The translations under genes and the position numbers were made by a program. A stretch of 64,000 nucleotides of DNA from Thiocystis violascens DSM 198 (GTDB taxonomy: Bacteria > Pseudomonadota > Gammaproteobacteria > Chromatiales > Chromatiaceae): the NCBI RefSeq assembly GCF_000227745.2, contig NC_018012.1, forward strand, positions 4,027,412-4,091,411. The letters run 5' to 3'. Shown piece by piece: positions 42,389 through 51,158 of this stretch. The notes below the pieces were generated by a model that was not told the DNA's origin, did not search any database, and saw only the letters and a list, made by a program, of their open reading frames with translations. Each line of letters begins with the position of its first letter. Position 1 is the stretch's first letter.

Positions 42389-43423
42389 ATGAGGAGACTG
42401 CCGATGCGACTCGATCCTGTCCGACGACTTCTGGCCGTCTGCGTTCTAGCGACGCTGGCCTTCGCGGCACCGGCCCGCGATCTGACCCAGGATCTACCGG
42501 GTGCGCGCGATCTTCCCGGTCTACCCCGCTTCGCGGATTCGGTCATCTTCGGCTATCGGCTGAGCGAATTCGATCGGAGCGACATCCCTACCGCGAAATG
42601 GGACGACCGCCCCGGCAACGCCTTTTGGGCGCAATCCATCAAGCTCGAAGGGCGACGCACCCGCATTCTCTATCTGGCGCCAGCCAATGCCAGTTCGCTG
42701 GAGGTTATCGGAAATTATCGGCAGGCATTGGACAAGCTCGATTATCAGCCCCTCTTCCAGTGCTCGGGCTTTGGGGAATGCGGAAAAGACGTTGCCCGTT
42801 TCTACACCGACGAGGCGCATGGCAAGAAGTTCACCGACAGCCATCTGCTCAAGTCTGTCTATTCCGGCAATTCCGTGCAGGAGCCGCGAATCCATGTCGC
42901 GCGCAAAAGCAAACCCGACGGCGATTCCTACCTCTTTGTTTTCGCGGCCTTTCAGGATAATTACGCCGATTCCGAGGCGGGCAAGCGGGTGGCCGTGTTC
43001 GTCGAGGAGGTCGTCGTCAGACCGATGCGGGAACGCATGGTGCTGCTCGATGCCGGCGAACTGGCGCGCGGGATCGACGCGGAGGGACGGGTGGCGCTCT
43101 ATGGCATCCACTTCGATGTCGATCAGGCCAGCCTGCGGCCCGAGTCGCGCCCGCAACTCGAACAGATGGCGAGGATGCTGAGCGAGCAGCCCGAGCTGTC
43201 GGTGTTTATCGTCGGCCATACCGATAATCAGGGCAGTCTGGAATACAACATGGATCTCTCCCAGCGACGCGCGGCGGAGGTGGTGCGCGCGCTGATCTCC
43301 AACTATGGAATCCTGGGCGAACGCCTGACGCCGATGGGGGTCGCGGGCCTGGCGCCGGTCGCCTCCAATGCCGGCGAGGAGGGACGCGCCCGTAACCGCC
43401 GCGTGGAAATGGTCGCGCGGTAA
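42389..43423 (+). CDS. OmpA-family outer membrane protein with DUF4892-like domain
   Basis: About 344 residues. Signal peptide (RRLLAVCVLATLAFAAPA); central domain with DSVIFGYRLSEFDRSDIPTA and YRQALDKLDYQPLFQCSG resembling DUF4892. The C-terminal OmpA peptidoglycan-binding domain has YGIHFDVDQASLRPESRPQL, IVGHTDNQGSLEYNMDLSQR and GRARNRRVEMV. It anchors the outer membrane to peptidoglycan. ATG 42389 and ATG 42404 both have good upstream purines (GGGAGGGG; GAGGAG). Confidence 0.85.
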   Translation: MRRLPMRLDPVRRLLAVCVLATLAFAAPARDLTQDLPGARDLPGLPRFADSVIFGYRLSEFDRSDIPTAKWDDRPGNAFWAQSIKLEGRRTRILYLAPANASSLEVIGNYRQALDKLDYQPLFQCSGFGECGKDVARFYTDEAHGKKFTDSHLLKSVYSGNSVQEPRIHVARKSKPDGDSYLFVFAAFQDNYADSEAGKRVAVFVEEVVVRPMRERMVLLDAGELARGIDAEGRVALYGIHFDVDQASLRPESRPQLEQMARMLSEQPELSVFIVGHTDNQGSLEYNMDLSQRRAAEVVRALISNYGILGERLTPMGVAGLAPVASNAGEEGRARNRRVEMVAR

Positions 43424-43436
43424 GGTGCATTCGCCC

Positions 43437-44018
43437 ATGACAAACGATCTGAAACTCCCCAAGACCTACAAGACCCTACTGATGCTGGCCCTGGTGTTCG
43501 GGCCTTTCTACTGGCTGGCTTTTACCGAGGACGGACAGCGGCGCACGGATCTGGGTCTGATGTTCGTGCTCGGGAACCCCGAGTTCAATGCCGCGCTCGA
43601 TGCCTTCAACAGCGGTCTGACGGAGGCGCGGCTACGCGAGCTGTTCCCCAAGCTGCGGTTCCAATGCGCCACCGGCGCTAATCCGTTCGGTGACCGGCTG
43701 TGCGGTGCCGGCATCGGCTCGTTCAACCAGATTCCAGCCTCCTCGGTGACCCTGTTTTTCCTTGGCGAGCAATTGCGCGCCGCCAAGGTGGTCTACCGGC
43801 GGTCGTATCATCGAACGGTGCGGGAGTGGGCGCGCCAGCGTCTCGCGCTCCGGGACAATAGCGTCCATCCGGCGCTTGAGAATCGCCAGGACAGCCGGGA
43901 GGTGATGGCCGAAGCCGTCGACGATGGCGCGCTCTTCGTGCGCGACGGGGAACTTGCCAGGACGGACGAGCCGGCGCTGCTCTGGCTGTCTCAGGCCGCG
44001 ATCGACACCCGGCGCTGA
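43437..44018 (+). CDS. Membrane-anchored hypothetical protein
   Basis: 193 residues starting MTNDLKLPKTYKTLLMLALV with a single N-terminal span (LLMLALVFGPFYWLAF) and a periplasmic domain (FQCATGANPFGDRLCGAGIG with two Cys). No family recognised. It starts 14 bases after the OmpA-type gene, so the two are probably co-transcribed. Confidence 0.65.
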   Translation: MTNDLKLPKTYKTLLMLALVFGPFYWLAFTEDGQRRTDLGLMFVLGNPEFNAALDAFNSGLTEARLRELFPKLRFQCATGANPFGDRLCGAGIGSFNQIPASSVTLFFLGEQLRAAKVVYRRSYHRTVREWARQRLALRDNSVHPALENRQDSREVMAEAVDDGALFVRDGELARTDEPALLWLSQAAIDTRR

Positions 44019-44037
44019 CGGATGGCGAAAGGCACGC

Positions 44038-44853
44038 TCAGTGGGTCGGAATGCCGTGAAAGAATAGCTCGTAGACGGTGAGTACGATCTCCACCACGAT
44101 CAGGATCACGATGTACCATTCCACCCGCAGGCTGCGCTTGCTCTGGAGAAGGTCGAGGAGTGTGCCGGCGGTGTCGTTGATCAGCGTGAGCTTGCGTTCC
44201 AGCGCAATCTGACGCTCGCGGATTTCATATTCGGCTTCCAGATTCAGGAACAGACGCTCCAGATCGTGCCGCTCCCAGATCACTTCCGGTTTATCGCCGA
44301 TCTCGCCGCGTCCAACCATGTCCTGCTGGATCGCCAGTGCCTCGCCGATATGGCGAATCAGGGTGCGGGCGTTGCTTCCGCCACGTCCATGACGCTGGAG
44401 CCGGTCCGCGAGCGGTTCGATGCGATCGAAAGCGCGCGCCACGCGCGATTCCTGTTCGGCGAGCAGCACGCTCTTGCCGAGGATGTCGGCCACCACCTGG
44501 AGCCTTGCCGTTTCCGTGTCGGTCAGGACCACGCGGTTTCGCTCGACGCCTTCGCTGCGTCCCGGATCGACGGTCAGCACCAGGTTTTCGTACTCGGTCT
44601 GCACCAGCGGCTCCTTGACCAGCGGCCGAAGTTGCTCGATAAAGGTGGCTTCTTCCAGTTGCTCGACGCCGAAGAGCACGACCGCGCCGGAGCGCAGCAG
44701 AACCGCGCGGCCACCGCCCGGCACGGCGACAACGAGCGGGTTGGTCGCCAGCGGCTCGAAGGGCGCGAGACGTCGCGGATCCAGATAGCGACCGAGCAAA
44801 ATCGCGCGTGCGGTCAAGGATTCAAGGGTGGAAGCGGTGGGTATGGCTGACAT
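44038..44853 (-). CDS. RMD1/SIF2-family (DUF155) protein
   Basis: About 271 residues from MSAIPTASTLESLTARAILL behind AGGATGG. Core motif VLLRSGAVVLFGVEQLEEAT and IGEALAIQQDMVGRGEIGDK are typical, as is WERHDLERLFLNLEAEYEIR. A C-terminal membrane span (WYIVILIVVEIVLTVYELFF) matches the yeast RMD1/bacterial DUF155 family. Biochemical function unknown. Convergent with the preceding gene. Confidence 0.85.
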   Translation of the reverse strand: MSAIPTASTLESLTARAILLGRYLDPRRLAPFEPLATNPLVVAVPGGGRAVLLRSGAVVLFGVEQLEEATFIEQLRPLVKEPLVQTEYENLVLTVDPGRSEGVERNRVVLTDTETARLQVVADILGKSVLLAEQESRVARAFDRIEPLADRLQRHGRGGSNARTLIRHIGEALAIQQDMVGRGEIGDKPEVIWERHDLERLFLNLEAEYEIRERQIALERKLTLINDTAGTLLDLLQSKRSLRVEWYIVILIVVEIVLTVYELFFHGIPTH

Positions 44854-44961
44854 GAGATCCATCCTGGGCGTGAGGTCGAGTGCGCCGCTCGGCAGTCGGT
44901 CGGCATGGCAAGAGCACGGGGGCAACCATGAGGTTCCCAGCGTTTGCCGGCGAGCGTCTTA

Positions 44962-45091
44962 GGTGATTTCCGGGAATGACTTTACCGATTTCCGTTCGTC
45001 CTGAGCCCTTCGGCTTCGCTCAGGACAGGCTTGCCGAAGGGTCGAACCATGAACGGATGCAATCTGGGTAAGATATTTTCCAAAAATCGCC
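44962..45091. mobile_element. MITE-like element, copy C (130 bases, TTA target duplication)
   Basis: Ends GGTGATTTCCGGG and CAAAAATCGCC with TTA on both sides (44959-44961, 45092-45094). Shorter internal version of copies A and B (GACTTTACCGATTTCCGTTC; CTTCGGCTTCGCTCAGGACA). The right TTA doubles as the stop codon of the monooxygenase gene. Confidence 0.8.
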
Positions 45092-45397
45092 TTAAAGTAC
45101 AGCGTTGAAGAGTTCCAGTTGAGGCGGGCCAAGATAGAGATCCCGCGTGGTTTGACCCGCGTTGACGTGGGCCGCGCGAAAGGCGTCGGAATGGGTCCAT
45201 GCCACGAAGGCGTCCTCGTCCGCCCATTCGGTGAAGGAGGCGAACAGGGTATATTCGTCGGTTTCGGAGCCCTTGAGCAGATGAAAGCGCACGAAACCGG
45301 GCACGCGGTCCAGGTGGCTCTCGCGGTTGCGCCAATGCTCGATGAAGGTCTCTTCCTGACCGCGCACGATACGAAAACGGTTCATTGCAAGATACAT
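45092..45397 (-). CDS. Antibiotic biosynthesis monooxygenase (ABM)-domain protein
   Basis: 101 residues, MYLAMNRFRIVRGQEETFIE and GFVRFHLLKGSETDEYTLFA, a single ABM ferredoxin-like fold as in heme-degrading HmoA/IsdG-type enzymes. NRF near the start and the WADEDAFVAWTHSDAFRAAH segment fit the HmoA-like group, so heme breakdown is possible; a small quinol monooxygenase is the alternative. The stop codon TAA is formed by the MITE C target duplication. Confidence 0.75.
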   Translation of the reverse strand: MYLAMNRFRIVRGQEETFIEHWRNRESHLDRVPGFVRFHLLKGSETDEYTLFASFTEWADEDAFVAWTHSDAFRAAHVNAGQTTRDLYLGPPQLELFNAVL

Positions 45398-45610
45398 GTG
45401 CAACTCGTCTCAAGTGGTCAATGGGGCTGATTATAGCGGAATGGCGGATGGCGGCGCTCGCTGGGCCTCGTATGGCAGCGATTTTCAGTACGAGCCTCGG
45501 CGCGTAAAGCCGTTCATGGTTCGAGGGCCTCACTACGAACGGCTTTCGGACACCACGAACGGCTTTCGGAACACGACGAACTCCATACGATTGAATCCGG
45601 GAAATCCGAC

Positions 45611-46366
45611 ATGACGATCGAACCGCGCGTGCTCGTTGCTTACTGCGATGGCTTCCTCGATGCCTCGCGCTTCGCCGACTATGCCCCAAACGGCTTGCAG
45701 GTGGAGGGCGACCGACCGATCAGGCGGCTGGTCAGCGGCGTCACCGCCTGCGCGGCGCTCATCGACGCGGCACTTGATCGAGACGCCGACGCGCTGCTGG
45801 TCCACCACGGCTGGTTCTGGAAGAACGAATCCCCCTGCCTGACGGGGATCAAAGGTCGACGCGCAAGGAAATTGCTCGGTGCGGGCGTCAGTCTCATTGC
45901 TTATCATCTGCCGCTCGACGCGCATCCCGGGGTGGGCAATAACGCCACTCTCGGCGGCCGGCTTGGATTCGTGGAGACGGAACCAACCGCGATTGCGAAC
46001 GGTCTCGTCTGGGTCGGTCGGCTGCCGGTACCCCTGTCGCCCCAGGCGCTCGCCGACGCGGTGTCGCGGCGACTTGGACGAGGGGTGACGCGCGTGGGAC
46101 CGGATCGGGAATCTATCGAGCGAATCGCCTGGTGTACTGGCGGGGGGCAAGGCTACCTCGAACAGGCCGCCGGCTTGGGGGTCGACGCCTTTTTGAGTGG
46201 CGAGCTGTCGGAGCAAACCACCCATCAGGCGCGCGAATACGGTCTCTGCTATCTGGCGGCAGGCCATCATGCCACCGAACGGTATGGAGTTCAGGCCCTT
46301 GGATCGCATCTGGCCAACCGTTTCGAGCTGTTGCACGAGTTCATCGAAGTTGACAATCCAGCGTAG
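45611..46366 (+). CDS. ybgI: Nif3/YbgI-like dinuclear metal-centre protein
   Basis: 251 residues, typical single-domain length. Metal ligands are visible in LLVHHGWFWKNESP (HH), AYHLPLDAHPGVGNNATLG (H, D, H) and LAAGHHATERYGVQAL (H, E). The family forms hexameric toroids (NIF3/YbgI; GTP cyclohydrolase type I-like label is historic). Directly upstream of petABC, a common arrangement in proteobacteria. Confidence 0.93.
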   Translation: MTIEPRVLVAYCDGFLDASRFADYAPNGLQVEGDRPIRRLVSGVTACAALIDAALDRDADALLVHHGWFWKNESPCLTGIKGRRARKLLGAGVSLIAYHLPLDAHPGVGNNATLGGRLGFVETEPTAIANGLVWVGRLPVPLSPQALADAVSRRLGRGVTRVGPDRESIERIAWCTGGGQGYLEQAAGLGVDAFLSGELSEQTTHQAREYGLCYLAAGHHATERYGVQALGSHLANRFELLHEFIEVDNPA

Positions 46367-46573
46367 ACGAAATGTCTTTAAATGTCCGAATCGACCCGTA
46401 TTTTCTCGCATTTTCCTTGACCTGCCTGGCAGTAATCGAAGAAAATGCGCGGTCGATTTTGCAGATAATCGTCATATTCTTATTTTCCACCTGAACGTTT
46501 CATCCAAGCTGTAGGGCGGCACCCGCCGTGAATGCGGTCGGCGGCGCTTGAATCAGCCGGGGGATATTGGCCT

Positions 46574-47170
46574 ATGAGCGCGGAAGGCGTGAACAAAATG
46601 AGGCGACGAGTACTCGTTGCCGCAACCAGCGTGGTCGGTGCCGTGGGCGCCGGATACGCACTTGTCCCGTTCGTCGCATCGATGAACCCGAGCGCTCGCG
46701 CCCGGGCCGCCGGTGCGCCGGTCGAGGCGGATGTCAGCAAGCTGGAACCCGGTGCCTTGTTGCGCGTGAAATGGCGCGGCAAGCCGGTGTGGGTGGTGCA
46801 TCGCACCCCTGAGATGATTGCCGCGCTCGCAAGCAACGACCCGAAGCTGGTCGACCCGAAGTCCGAGTTGGCAACGCAGCAGCCGAGCTATTGCCAGAAC
46901 GCCACGCGCTCCATCAAGCCGGAGTACTTGGTCGCGATCGGCATCTGCACCCATCTGGGCTGTTCGCCGACCTACCGGCCCGAGTTCGCGCCCGACGATC
47001 TGGGAGCCGACTGGAAGGGCGGTTTTTTCTGTCCCTGCCACGGTTCGCGCTTCGATCTGGCCGCCCGCGTGTTCAAGAACGTCCCGGCGCCCACCAATCT
47101 GGTGATCCCCAAGCACGCCTATCTCAACGACACCACCATCCTGGTCGGTGAGGACGGAGGAGCTGCCTGA
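46574..47170 (+). CDS. petA: Ubiquinol-cytochrome c reductase Rieske iron-sulfur subunit
   Basis: 198 residues. N-terminal TAT-type signal anchor (KMRRRVLVAATSVVGAVGAG). The [2Fe-2S] ligands are in GICTHLGCSPTYRP and FFCPCHGSRFDLAA, with the disulfide cysteines included. It transfers electrons from quinol to cytochrome c1. Stop overlaps the petB start (TGATG). Used in both respiration and cyclic photosynthetic flow in purple bacteria. Confidence 0.96.
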   Translation: MSAEGVNKMRRRVLVAATSVVGAVGAGYALVPFVASMNPSARARAAGAPVEADVSKLEPGALLRVKWRGKPVWVVHRTPEMIAALASNDPKLVDPKSELATQQPSYCQNATRSIKPEYLVAIGICTHLGCSPTYRPEFAPDDLGADWKGGFFCPCHGSRFDLAARVFKNVPAPTNLVIPKHAYLNDTTILVGEDGGAA

Positions 47171-48414
47171 TGAGCGCTGAAAAAACCGAAAATGTCAGTT
47201 GGATCGACAAGCGCTTCCCGCTGACGGAGACCTGGCGCGCCCATCTCTCCGAATACTATGCCCCGAAGAACCTCAATTTCTGGTCCTTCTTCGGCTCGTT
47301 GGCCATCCTGACGCTGGTGATTCAGATCGTCACGGGAATCTGGCTCGCCATGAACTACAAGCCGGACGCCACCCTGGCGTTCGCTTCGGTCGAATACATC
47401 ATGCGCGATGTCGACTGGGGCTGGCTGATCCGCTACATGCACTCCACGGGTGCGTCGGCCTTCTTCATCGTGATCTATCTGCACATGTTCCGCGCGCTGC
47501 TCTGGGGGTCGTATCGCAAGCCCCGCGAATTGCTGTGGATCATCGGCGTGGTGATCTATCTGGCGATGATGGCGACCGCCTTCTTCGGCTATCTGCTGCC
47601 TTGGGGCCAGATGTCCTACTGGGGCGCGCAAGTCATCGTGAACCTCTTCGCCGCGGTGCCGGTGGTGGGCGAGGATCTCTCGATCTGGGTGCGCGGCGAC
47701 TATGTCATCTCGGACGCCACGCTGAACCGCTTCTTTGCCTTCCACTTCCTGCTGCCGTTCGTAATCGCGGCGCTGGTCTTCCTGCACGTCGTCGCGCTGC
47801 ATCATGTCGGCTCGAACAACCCGGACGGCATCGAGATCAAGGCTGGTCCGAAGGGCAACCGCTGGAGCGACAAGGCCCCGGCCGATGGCATCCCCTTCCA
47901 TCCCTACTACACGGTCAAGGATCTGACGGGCGTCATCGTCTTCCTGATCCTCTTCAGCCTGGTGATGTTCTACATGCCGACCATGGGCGGGCTCTTCCTC
48001 GAAGGTCCGAACTTCCAGCCGGCCAATCCGATGCAGACCCCCGCGCATATCGCGCCGGTCTGGTATTTCACGCCCTATTACGCGATGTTGCGGGCGGTTC
48101 CACCGATGTGGGGTTCGCAATTCCCCGGCGTGGTGGTGATGTTCGGCGCCATCCTGATCTTCTTCGTGCTGCCCTGGCTCGATCGCAGCCCGGTGAAGTC
48201 GATGCGGTACAAGGGGCCGATCTTCAAGGTGGCCACGGGCATCTTCGCCGTGTCGTTCATCGTTTTGGCCTGGCTGGGCATGCAACCGGCATCGGATCTC
48301 TCCACGCTGCTTGCGCAGATCTTTACGTCGCTGTATTTCGCGTACTTCCTGCTGATGCCGATCTACAGCTCGCTGGATAAGACCAAGCCCGTTCCGGAGA
48401 GGGTGACCTCATGA
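47170..48414 (+). CDS. petB: Cytochrome b subunit of the bc1 complex
   Basis: 414 residues, eight membrane spans. Heme b ligands in IRYMHSTGASAFFIVIYLHM and RFFAFHFLLPFVIAALVFLH plus LHHVGSNNPDG. The Qo motif usually written PEWY is PVWY here (IAPVWYFTPYYAMLRAVPP), a variation known in some proteobacteria. Overlaps petC by 4 bases. Confidence 0.97.
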   Translation: MSAEKTENVSWIDKRFPLTETWRAHLSEYYAPKNLNFWSFFGSLAILTLVIQIVTGIWLAMNYKPDATLAFASVEYIMRDVDWGWLIRYMHSTGASAFFIVIYLHMFRALLWGSYRKPRELLWIIGVVIYLAMMATAFFGYLLPWGQMSYWGAQVIVNLFAAVPVVGEDLSIWVRGDYVISDATLNRFFAFHFLLPFVIAALVFLHVVALHHVGSNNPDGIEIKAGPKGNRWSDKAPADGIPFHPYYTVKDLTGVIVFLILFSLVMFYMPTMGGLFLEGPNFQPANPMQTPAHIAPVWYFTPYYAMLRAVPPMWGSQFPGVVVMFGAILIFFVLPWLDRSPVKSMRYKGPIFKVATGIFAVSFIVLAWLGMQPASDLSTLLAQIFTSLYFAYFLLMPIYSSLDKTKPVPERVTS

Positions 48415-49142
48415 GAAAGCTGATCATCGCCACCCTGTTGCTGCTGTCGCCGGCCATGCTTGTGGCCTCCGAGGCGGTCCATCTGGAGAAATCCAACATC
48501 GATCTGCGCGATCAGGCTTCCTTGCAGCGCGGAGCCAAGTACTTCGTGAACTACTGCATGGGTTGTCATTCGCTGCAGTACATGCGTTACAACCGTCTGG
48601 CCGCGGATCTCGGAATCAACGAGATCGCACTGCGCGAGAACCTGCTCTTCGGCGACGCCAAGCCGGGCGATCTGATGGAAAATGCCATGCGCCCGGAAGA
48701 TGCATTGAAGTGGTTCGGCACCGCCATCCCCGACCTGACGTTGGTGACGCGCTGGCGATCTCCAGATTGGGTGTATACCTATTTGAAGAGCTTCTATGTC
48801 GACCCAACCCGGCCCTATGGCGTCAACAATGTGGTGTTCCCGCTGGTGGGCATGCCGCATGGCCTGAGCGATCTGCAAGGCATCCAGGAGCCGGTGTTCG
48901 AGCATGCGCATAAGGAAGGCGGGGAGCCGGTGGTCGTGGGCGTCAAGCTGGTCGAGCAAGGCTCGCTGTCGCCTAAGGAGTATGACGCCATGGTGCGGGA
49001 CATCACGGCCTTCCTGACTTATGCCGGCGAACCCATCCAACTGGAACGCCAGCGGCTCGGCTTTTTCGTGCTGCTGTTCCTCGGCTTCCTCTTCATCCCC
49101 GCGTATCTGATGAAGAAGGAATTCTGGAAAGACGTTCACTAG
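48411..49142 (+). CDS. petC: Cytochrome c1
   Basis: 243 residues. Sec signal (LIIATLLLLSPAMLVASEA), heme attachment NYCMGCHSLQYMRYNRLA, and C-terminal anchor LGFFVLLFLGFLFIPAYLMK. The axial Met is probably in VGMPHGLSDLQ or nearby. Last gene of petABC; followed by a terminator. Confidence 0.96.
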   Translation: MRKLIIATLLLLSPAMLVASEAVHLEKSNIDLRDQASLQRGAKYFVNYCMGCHSLQYMRYNRLAADLGINEIALRENLLFGDAKPGDLMENAMRPEDALKWFGTAIPDLTLVTRWRSPDWVYTYLKSFYVDPTRPYGVNNVVFPLVGMPHGLSDLQGIQEPVFEHAHKEGGEPVVVGVKLVEQGSLSPKEYDAMVRDITAFLTYAGEPIQLERQRLGFFVLLFLGFLFIPAYLMKKEFWKDVH

Positions 49143-49154
49143 ACGTCGATTGAC

Positions 49155-49197
49155 CTGGCGACCCTCGTTCCTTGGGGGTCGCCAGTTTCAGCGTTTT
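49155..49197 (+). terminator. Rho-independent-type terminator after petC
   Basis: Ten-base stem CTGGCGACCC / GGGTCGCCAG (49155-49164 with 49176-49185) around an 11-base loop, followed by TTTCAGCGTTTT. Confidence 0.75.
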
Positions 49198-49484
49198 ATC
49201 CGTATCGACCATCCCGCTCGACCTTCCCCCCTTGGGCGCCGCCCAAATTCAGTTGCGGAAAAACGCCATGCGGCGAGGTTTCCAAGGGTTATACTTAAGT
49301 GCTTATTCTTCGTATGCCTGAAGGCCGATCTTTCTGCCTCTGGCTACGAATTCGCACGAGCGACCAGGCAAAACCTCAATGCGCCTTGGGTCGCCGGCAC
49401 CTCAAGTCAGCCGACCCGGAATGGTTGGCGATCTGTCTTATTCGAGCCCCGCCGGGCTCAGCCTCAGTGCTGGAGAAGGGAAGT

Positions 49485-50123
49485 ATGGCCGTGGCTGCAA
49501 GCAGACGAGCTGTGATGACGTTATTTTCCGATCCCGTTTGCCCGTATTGTCACCGGGTCAGAATGGTGCTGGCCGAAAAAGGGATTGCAGTGGACGTGGT
49601 CGATGTCGATGCCCATGACCTGCCCGACGAAGTCATGGACTTCAATCCCTATGGCACGGTGCCCACCTTTGTCGACCGGGATCTGCGTCTCTACGAGTCG
49701 CGGATCATCATGGAATATCTCGATGAGCGCTTCCCTCATCCCCCGCTGTTGCCGGTCGACCCGGTCTCGCGCGCCAGCGCGCGATTGTTCATGTATCGCA
49801 TCGATCATGACTGGTATTCGCTGATGGGGCGCATCCTCAAGGGCAGTGGCGACGATGTCGTCCAGGCCCGCAAGGAACTGCGCGAGAGCCTGATCGTGTC
49901 CGCGCCGATCTTTGCCGCTCATACCTTTTTCATGAGCGACGAGTTTTCGCTGGTGGACTGCTGCGTCGCCCCCCTGCTCTGGCGCCTGCCGGTGCTTGGC
50001 ATCGAGTTGCCGCCACAGGCGGATGCCATCAATGTCTACAAAAAGCGGATCTTTGCCTGGGACGCCTTTCGTCAGAGTCTCACCGAGGCGGAAAAGGAGA
50101 TGATCGCGGATCTCAAGAGATGA
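49485..50123 (+). CDS. sspA: Stringent starvation protein A
   Basis: 212 residues from ATG 49485, preceded by GGAG. GST-like fold: MTLFSDPVCPYCHRVRMVLA, NPYGTVPTFVDRDLRLYESR, and IIMEYLDERFPHPPLLPVDP. SspA binds RNA polymerase and acts in stationary phase and starvation. The petABC-sspA-sspB order is a common gammaproteobacterial arrangement. The frame is open upstream to 49299 but without support. Confidence 0.93.
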   Translation: MAVAASRRAVMTLFSDPVCPYCHRVRMVLAEKGIAVDVVDVDAHDLPDEVMDFNPYGTVPTFVDRDLRLYESRIIMEYLDERFPHPPLLPVDPVSRASARLFMYRIDHDWYSLMGRILKGSGDDVVQARKELRESLIVSAPIFAAHTFFMSDEFSLVDCCVAPLLWRLPVLGIELPPQADAINVYKKRIFAWDAFRQSLTEAEKEMIADLKR

Positions 50124-50608
50124 ACGATAAAACCGCCACTATGACCACGAGCAAACCCTACCTGATCCGGGCGATCCACGAGTGGATCCTGGATAATGGA
50201 ATGACGCCGCACCTTGTCGTGGACGCCAATTATCCGGCTACTCGCGTGCCCCTGGAGTTCGTCGACGAGGGGCGGATCGTTCTCAATATCTCGCCCGGCG
50301 CTGTCCAGGGGCTGGTCATCGGCAACGACTGGATTGCGTTCAACGCTCGTTTTGGCGGCGTTGCGCGGGAGGTCTCGGTGCCATCCGAGGCGGTCGTCGG
50401 CATCTTTACGCGCGAGAATGGCCAGGGGATGGTCTTTCCGGATCCAATCTATCCCGACGCCCTGTCCGACAGCGCCGCGCATGCGCCAGGCCCGTCACTG
50501 AAGTCTGTCGCCGACGGTGCCCAGGGGAGCGGGCGTCCGCCTGCGCAGGGTCAAACCAAGGACAAAGGGAAGGGAAAAGGCGGGCCAACTCTCAAAGTGG
50601 TCAAATAA
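50120..50608 (+). CDS. sspB: ClpXP protease specificity-enhancing factor SspB
   Basis: 162 residues. N-terminal substrate-binding domain (PYLIRAIHEWILDNGMTPHL, VPLEFVDEGRIVLNISPGAV, NDWIAFNARFGGVAREVSVP) that tethers ssrA-tagged proteins to ClpX. A flexible linker (QGSGRPPAQGQTKDKGKGKG) leads to the ClpX-docking tail GGPTLKVVK. Overlaps sspA by 4 bases. Confidence 0.95.
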   Translation: MNDKTATMTTSKPYLIRAIHEWILDNGMTPHLVVDANYPATRVPLEFVDEGRIVLNISPGAVQGLVIGNDWIAFNARFGGVAREVSVPSEAVVGIFTRENGQGMVFPDPIYPDALSDSAAHAPGPSLKSVADGAQGSGRPPAQGQTKDKGKGKGGPTLKVVK

Positions 50609-50616
50609 TCCCCTCG

Positions 50617-50735
50617 TTGTTCCAGGTCATCGGATCAATGCGCTCGACGCAGATGCTGCACGGCATCGAAGTAGATGCGAATTCATTCGCCCCTGCATCC
50701 GCACATCCAACGGGGCGAATGAATTCGCCTCAAGC
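50617..50735. repeat. Dispersed non-coding repeat element, copy 3 (reversed)
   Basis: Reverse orientation of the 14934 and 28366 elements: TTGTTCCAGGTCATCGGATC, then GATGCTGCACGGCATCG, then GCGAATTCATTCGCCCCTGC and GGGGCGAATGAATTCGCC as an inverted pair. It fills the sspB-DUF3301 convergent gap. Confidence 0.7.
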
Positions 50736-51044
50736 GTCTCCGGTTCGGTCTGGCAGACCGAAGCTGAGTTCCTCCAGAGACAGTCCGCGCAGCACCAGAT
50801 AGCCGTTGCGCCGCCCCAACCCCTCCTCGCTGAAATCGAAGCGGTAGACCCGGCGCAGACGCATTCCCTCCGCACGCCAGGCTAGACCGAGCCGGTGGAG
50901 CGCGACGGCCTGGTCGAGAAACTGAAGATCGCGCTGTACGCAGGCCGCCTGACAGATGCCGATCGCAATCTCGCGGGCGCGGAGGCTGTCGAGCCAGAAC
51001 CAGCCGAGCAACAAAAGCAGAAAGATCGTAAGAAGATTGCCCAT
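50730..51044 (-). CDS. DUF3301-family small membrane protein
   Basis: 104 residues with an N-terminal span (GNLLTIFLLLLLGWFWLDSL) then AREIAIGICQAACVQRDLQF and LRRVYRFDFSEEGLGRRNGY, the pattern of DUF3301. Unknown function; found near ssp and mut genes in gammaproteobacteria. Confidence 0.85.
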   Translation of the reverse strand: MGNLLTIFLLLLLGWFWLDSLRAREIAIGICQAACVQRDLQFLDQAVALHRLGLAWRAEGMRLRRVYRFDFSEEGLGRRNGYLVLRGLSLEELSFGLPDRTGDA

Positions 51045-51158
51045 AGGAGATGGCCAAGTGAAATGGAGTGACGGGCTGGCCGCGCCGTGGATTTGTCCCC
51101 GGGCTTTTATCTCTCGTTAGCGATCCTCGCCTGCTCATTCCCGAGCGTGATAATGGCC

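Noticed and set aside
47119..48285. 388-codon minus-strand frame, His- and Asp-rich
   Set aside because: Shadow of petB; the plus strand has all cytochrome b motifs.
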